This document shows positions 7,077 through 9,525 of a stretch of DNA of 9,525 nucleotides, piece by piece. This stretch comes from Flavobacteriaceae bacterium (GTDB lineage: Bacteria; Bacteroidota; Bacteroidia; Flavobacteriales; Flavobacteriaceae). Each line of letters begins with the position of its first letter. Positions within the stretch are counted from its first letter, which is position 1. Both the position numbers and the translations under genes were made by a program. Below the pieces are notes generated by a model. It had not been told where the DNA came from, did no database searches, and worked only from the letters and a program-made list of their open reading frames with translations. The stretch lies in NCBI GenBank assembly GCA_019090365.1, contig JAHRWC010000273.1, positions 1 to 9,525 of the forward strand, in the 5' to 3' direction.

Positions 7077-7754
7077 TTAAAATTCTGTATCTAATTTGAT
7101 GTAATCTAAAAATTCTCTGCGAGTTTCAACATTTTTAAATTTTCCGCCAAATTCACTCGTTACGGTACTACTGTCGATATCTCTAATTCCTCTAGAGTTA
7201 ACGCAAAGATGTTTTGCATCGATTACACAAGCCACATCTTCGGTATCAAGCACCTCTTGTAATTCTTTAACTATTTGCATGGTTAAACGCTCTTGTACTT
7301 GAGGACGTTTAGCATAATAGTCTACAATTCTATTCATTTTAGATAAACCAACTACAGTTCCTTTTGATATGTAAGCAATATGAGCTTTTCCTACGATTGG
7401 TAATAAATGATGCTCACATGTTGAATACAACGTAATGTTTTTTTCAACAAGCATTTCATTGTATTTATACTTGTTATCGAATGTTGATGCTTTAGGTTTT
7501 CTATCGGGATGTAAGCCTCCAAAAATTTCGTTTACAAACATTTTAGCAACACGTGTTGGCGTTCCTTTTAAACTATCATCGCTTAAATCTAGGCCTAAAG
7601 TGTTTAATATATTTTGTACATCCTCTTTAATAAGTGCTATTTTTTCAATATCACTTTTTTCGAATGCATCATTTCTTAAAGGGGTATCAGAAGAAGTTCC
7701 AACATGATCATCACCCATTTCTTCAATTGCCCTTAATTGTTTTTCTAAATCCAT
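7077..7754 (-). CDS. folE: GTP cyclohydrolase I
   Basis: FolE converts GTP to 7,8-dihydroneopterin triphosphate, the first step towards tetrahydrofolate and other pterins, in the cytoplasm. The 225 residues fit the type IA enzyme. Visible motifs are TPTRVAKMF (65-73), STCEHHLLP (111-119), GLSKMNRIVDYYAKRPQVQE (136-155) and KHLCVNSRGIRD (181-192). By comparison with E. coli, Cys113, His116 and Cys184 bind zinc, and His115 and His182 are catalytic. Residues 1-34 are a variable, polar, acidic N-terminal extension. It is the first gene of the leftward operon folE-cysS-yidD-lgt-DUF192 and has a good promoter element 32 nt upstream. There is no visible functional link between folate synthesis and the downstream envelope genes; co-expression as housekeeping genes is the simplest reading. 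Confidence 0.97.
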   Translation of the reverse strand: MDLEKQLRAIEEMGDDHVGTSSDTPLRNDAFEKSDIEKIALIKEDVQNILNTLGLDLSDDSLKGTPTRVAKMFVNEIFGGLHPDRKPKASTFDNKYKYNEMLVEKNITLYSTCEHHLLPIVGKAHIAYISKGTVVGLSKMNRIVDYYAKRPQVQERLTMQIVKELQEVLDTEDVACVIDAKHLCVNSRGIRDIDSSTVTSEFGGKFKNVETRREFLDYIKLDTEF

Positions 7755-7785
7755 AATCTTTAATTCTTTGTTTAAAAAGAATTGA

Positions 7786-7793
7786 CAAAGATA
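7786..7793 (-). promoter_or_regulatory. Bacteroidota-type -7 element for the folE operon
   Basis: On the minus strand this reads TATCTTTG, a full match to TAnnTTTG, ending 31 nt before the folE ATG. No clear TTG is seen at the expected -33 distance, so only the -7 half is convincing. It is the best promoter candidate for the whole five-gene operon. Confidence 0.5.
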
Positions 7794-7808
7794 CTAATTC
7801 GTGAATAG

Positions 7809-7836
7809 TTGTAGAAAGTTGTAACTACTATTTTTA
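7809..7836 (+). promoter_or_regulatory. Possible promoter of the large surface-protein gene (weak)
   Basis: TTG at 7809-7811, a 17-nt spacer and TATTTTTA at 7829-7836 (7 of 8 positions of TAnnTTTG) lie about 70 nt before the ATG at 7908. The short direct repeat GTTGTA occurs at 7808-7813 region and again 10 nt later, so the TTG itself appears twice. This candidate is back to back with the folE promoter. Confidence 0.25.
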
Positions 7837-7838
7837 GT

Positions 7839-7852
7839 AATCTACCTAGATT
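7839..7852. repeat. Short perfect dyad AATCTA-CC-TAGATT in the divergent promoter region
   Basis: Two 6-bp arms in perfect inverted symmetry around a CC centre lie just downstream of the weak + strand promoter candidate and 55 nt upstream of the surface-protein start. Its size and position would suit a dimeric repressor site, but a 14-bp dyad may arise by chance in AT-rich DNA. No known operator is recognised. Confidence 0.2.
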
Positions 7853-7907
7853 CTCCTAAATTTTCCTTAATTTTCAATAAAAAAGATTAACAATCAATAA
7901 GGATGCT

Positions 7908-9525
7908 ATGAAAATATTAATGAAAGCTATACCTATATTATTACTTTTCTTTCCAATTCTAGTTTTCTCTCAACCGATTGAATTATTTGCTCAGTATAAT
8001 GGACAATTTGATTATGTCGCATTTGGTAACACATTGAATATGCAGGAAAATGGAGGGGGAGGAAGTTGTGATATATTTACTCAGAGTAGTGCAGATTTAA
8101 ACCTATTACCATCACAGAACTTTGTTGCTGCTGTAATGTATTGGTCGGGTTCTGGAACAGGCGATTTTGATGTAAAGCTAAATGGTATTGATGTTTCTGC
8201 AGAAAGGACATTTTCTGAAAATTTTAACGCACTAGATTATTTCTCAGCCTATGCAGATGTGTCTACGATAGTTGGAAATAACGGTAATGGTACTTTTACT
8301 TTATCTGAATTAGATTTAACTGCTGTTATTCCTGCCTATTGTCCATTAGGAACAAATTATGGAGGATGGACAATCATAGTAATTTATCAAGAAGATACAT
8401 TACCTCTAAATCAAATTAGTCTATTTGATGGATTTGAAGCTGTTTGGTCAGGAAATAATACATTAACTATTATTTTAAATAATATTGATGTACTAAGTGA
8501 CGAACTAGCTAAAATTGGATTTTTAGCTTGGGAAGGAGATTCTGGAATTGCTGTTAATGAAACGCTTCAAATTAATGGAAATCTTATTAGTAACCCCCCA
8601 TTAAATCCAGAAGATAATGCATTTAATGGCACCAATAGTTTTACAAATTCAAACGATTTGTACAATATGGATCTTGATTTTTATGACATCGAGAATGTCA
8701 TTGATCCCGGAGATACTAGTGTTACTATTGATTTAACTTCTGGTCAAGACTTGGTAATTGTCAATAATATTATAACAATTATTAATTCTGAAATTCCAGA
8801 TGCTACTATTGCAATTGATAATGTAGAAGTTGAATGTGGTTTAAATGAAATAAATGTAGATTATACAGTCTTTAATGTAAATAGTACAGCCACACTTCCT
8901 GGTACTACACCAATAGCTTTTTACATGAATGATGTGCTTGTAGGACAAGCTCTAACAATAAATGACATCCTTGTAGGAGATTCTGAAAGTGGAATGAAAA
9001 CGCTAGTAATTCCTGTTGGAACTCCCAATCCATTCGATTTAAAATTAGTAGTTGATGATAATGGTGCTGGTGTCGGAACTGTAAATGAAACAGATGAAAG
9101 TAATAATGAAGATGAAATTGAGTTTTTCGTAGTAGATATAAACCCTCCTTTAATTAATCTAAACCCTTTGCCAACAATAGTTTGTGATGATGATAACGAT
9201 GGATTCGCAGAGTTTGAGTTAGAGGATTTCGATTTAGATATCGCCTTGGGCGACCCTTTAATAATTTTGACTTTTCATGATTCACAATTAAATGCTGATA
9301 ATGGAGTCTTACCTTTAAGTAGTCCTTATGCTAATAATGTAGCTTTTAACGATGTGGTATACGTCCGTGCAGAGTTTGCAAATAGTACCTGTTTTTCAAC
9401 TACGATTTTAGAGCTTCAAGTCCGCAACAGTCCATTGGTTGTAGCACCTGCTGATCCTTTACGTTTGTGTGATATCAATAATCCTGGCGATGGGATAGAG
9501 GTGTTTGATTTAAGTGAGGTTGAGA
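7908..9525 (+). CDS. Large secreted surface protein, probable T9SS/gliding-associated repeat protein (3' end missing)
   Basis: The frame is open from the ATG at 7908 to the window end (539 codons), so the protein is cut by the window. Residues 1-22 are a signal peptide, with cleavage likely near FSQ at 20-22. A second ATG at residue 5 is also possible. Residues about 26-300 form one domain with VMYWSGSGTGDFDVKLNG (76-93), NYGGWTIIVIYQ (150-161), KIGFLAWEGD (202-211) and LYNMDLDFYDIE (251-262). This resembles DUF3344-like N-terminal domains of flavobacterial surface proteins, recognised from memory. Residues about 302-405 look like a CARDB-type beta domain (VVDDNGAGVGTVNETDESNN, 381-400). From about 415 a tandem repeat starts. 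Proteins of this build usually continue for many repeats and end in a gliding-motility/type IX sorting domain, which cannot be seen here. It diverges from folE. Adhesion or matrix function is an inference. Confidence 0.85.
   Translation, partial: MKILMKAIPILLLFFPILVFSQPIELFAQYNGQFDYVAFGNTLNMQENGGGGSCDIFTQSSADLNLLPSQNFVAAVMYWSGSGTGDFDVKLNGIDVSAERTFSENFNALDYFSAYADVSTIVGNNGNGTFTLSELDLTAVIPAYCPLGTNYGGWTIIVIYQEDTLPLNQISLFDGFEAVWSGNNTLTIILNNIDVLSDELAKIGFLAWEGDSGIAVNETLQINGNLISNPPLNPEDNAFNGTNSFTNSNDLYNMDLDFYDIENVIDPGDTSVTIDLTSGQDLVIVNNIITIINSEIPDATIAIDNVEVECGLNEINVDYTVFNVNSTATLPGTTPIAFYMNDVLVGQALTINDILVGDSESGMKTLVIPVGTPNPFDLKLVVDDNGAGVGTVNETDESNNEDEIEFFVVDINPPLINLNPLPTIVCDDDNDGFAEFELEDFDLDIALGDPLIILTFHDSQLNADNGVLPLSSPYANNVAFNDVVYVRAEFANSTCFSTTILELQVRNSPLVVAPADPLRLCDINNPGDGIEVFDLSEVE
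9156..9525 (+). repeat. Start of tandem protein repeat (about 95 residues per unit)
   Basis: Residues 417-510 form one complete unit beginning LNPLPTIVCDDDNDGFAEFELED, and a second begins at about 512 with PADPLRLCDINNPGDGIEVFDLSE. The matching cysteines (Cys426 and Cys521) are 95 residues apart. Each unit opens with a Cys-Asp-x-(Asp/Asn)-rich loop, DG, and a Phe-(Asp/Glu)-Leu strand; the first unit continues with TFHDSQLNADNGV and VYVRAEF. The Asp-rich loop looks like a calcium-binding loop. Only the first unit is complete, so the copy number is unknown. Divergence at the DNA level is high, so this is protein-level repetition. Confidence 0.6.

Noticed and set aside
7435..7707. Plus-strand open frame of 90 codons inside folE
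   Set aside because: It is antisense to folE and its Leu/Ser-rich composition is what the reverse of this coding sequence would give.
7755..7907. Possible pterin-related riboswitch ahead of folE
   Set aside because: The likely folE leader is only about 25 nt, too short to hold a riboswitch, and no extended structure is visible.

Overview
This window looks like the beginning of a contig from a member of the Bacteroidota, most likely a Flavobacteriaceae-type bacterium. The DNA is AT-rich, and secD and secF are fused into one gene. Start codons follow A-rich leaders with no Shine-Dalgarno motif. Two good matches to the Bacteroidota -7 promoter element (TAnnTTTG) precede genes. One lipoprotein has the Cys-Ser-Ser-Asp-Asp-Asp start that marks surface lipoproteins in this phylum, and the last gene resembles the large repeat-bearing type IX-secreted surface proteins of flavobacteria. 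I cannot name a genus.

Layout. Bases 1-45 are not genomic: they are an Illumina Nextera adapter (end of P5, an 8-nt i5 index, the read-1 primer site and the transposon mosaic end) left on the contig end. Next, on the + strand, come secDF (104-3103), a hairpin terminator and a small predicted surface lipoprotein of unknown function (3196-3741). A strong bidirectional terminator (3795-3833) separates these from a minus-strand cluster that reads leftward: folE, cysS, yidD, lgt and a DUF192 lipoprotein (7754 down to 3853). Gaps are 12, 2, 57 and 3 nt, so this is very probably one operon driven from a promoter near 7790, perhaps with a secondary promoter before lgt. Diverging from folE, on the + strand from 7908, is the first 539 codons of a large secreted protein that runs off the end of the window. 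No stretch over 300 bases lacks a gene; the longest gaps are 7755-7907 (divergent promoters) and 3742-3852 (shared terminator).

How the genes fit together. Apart from folE (pterin synthesis) and cysS (tRNA charging), the window deals with the cell envelope. SecDF pulls proteins across the inner membrane, YidD assists YidC-dependent membrane insertion, Lgt attaches the diacylglyceryl group to prolipoproteins, and two encoded proteins are themselves predicted Lgt substrates. The C-terminal neighbour is an exported surface protein.

Novelty. I see no mobile element, CRISPR array, RNA gene, toxin-antitoxin pair, defence system or clearly undescribed system. Most of the window is ordinary housekeeping DNA. 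The points most worth a second look are the adapter at the contig end, the truncated surface protein, the two sequence-related terminator hairpins, and start-site details of yidD and lgt.
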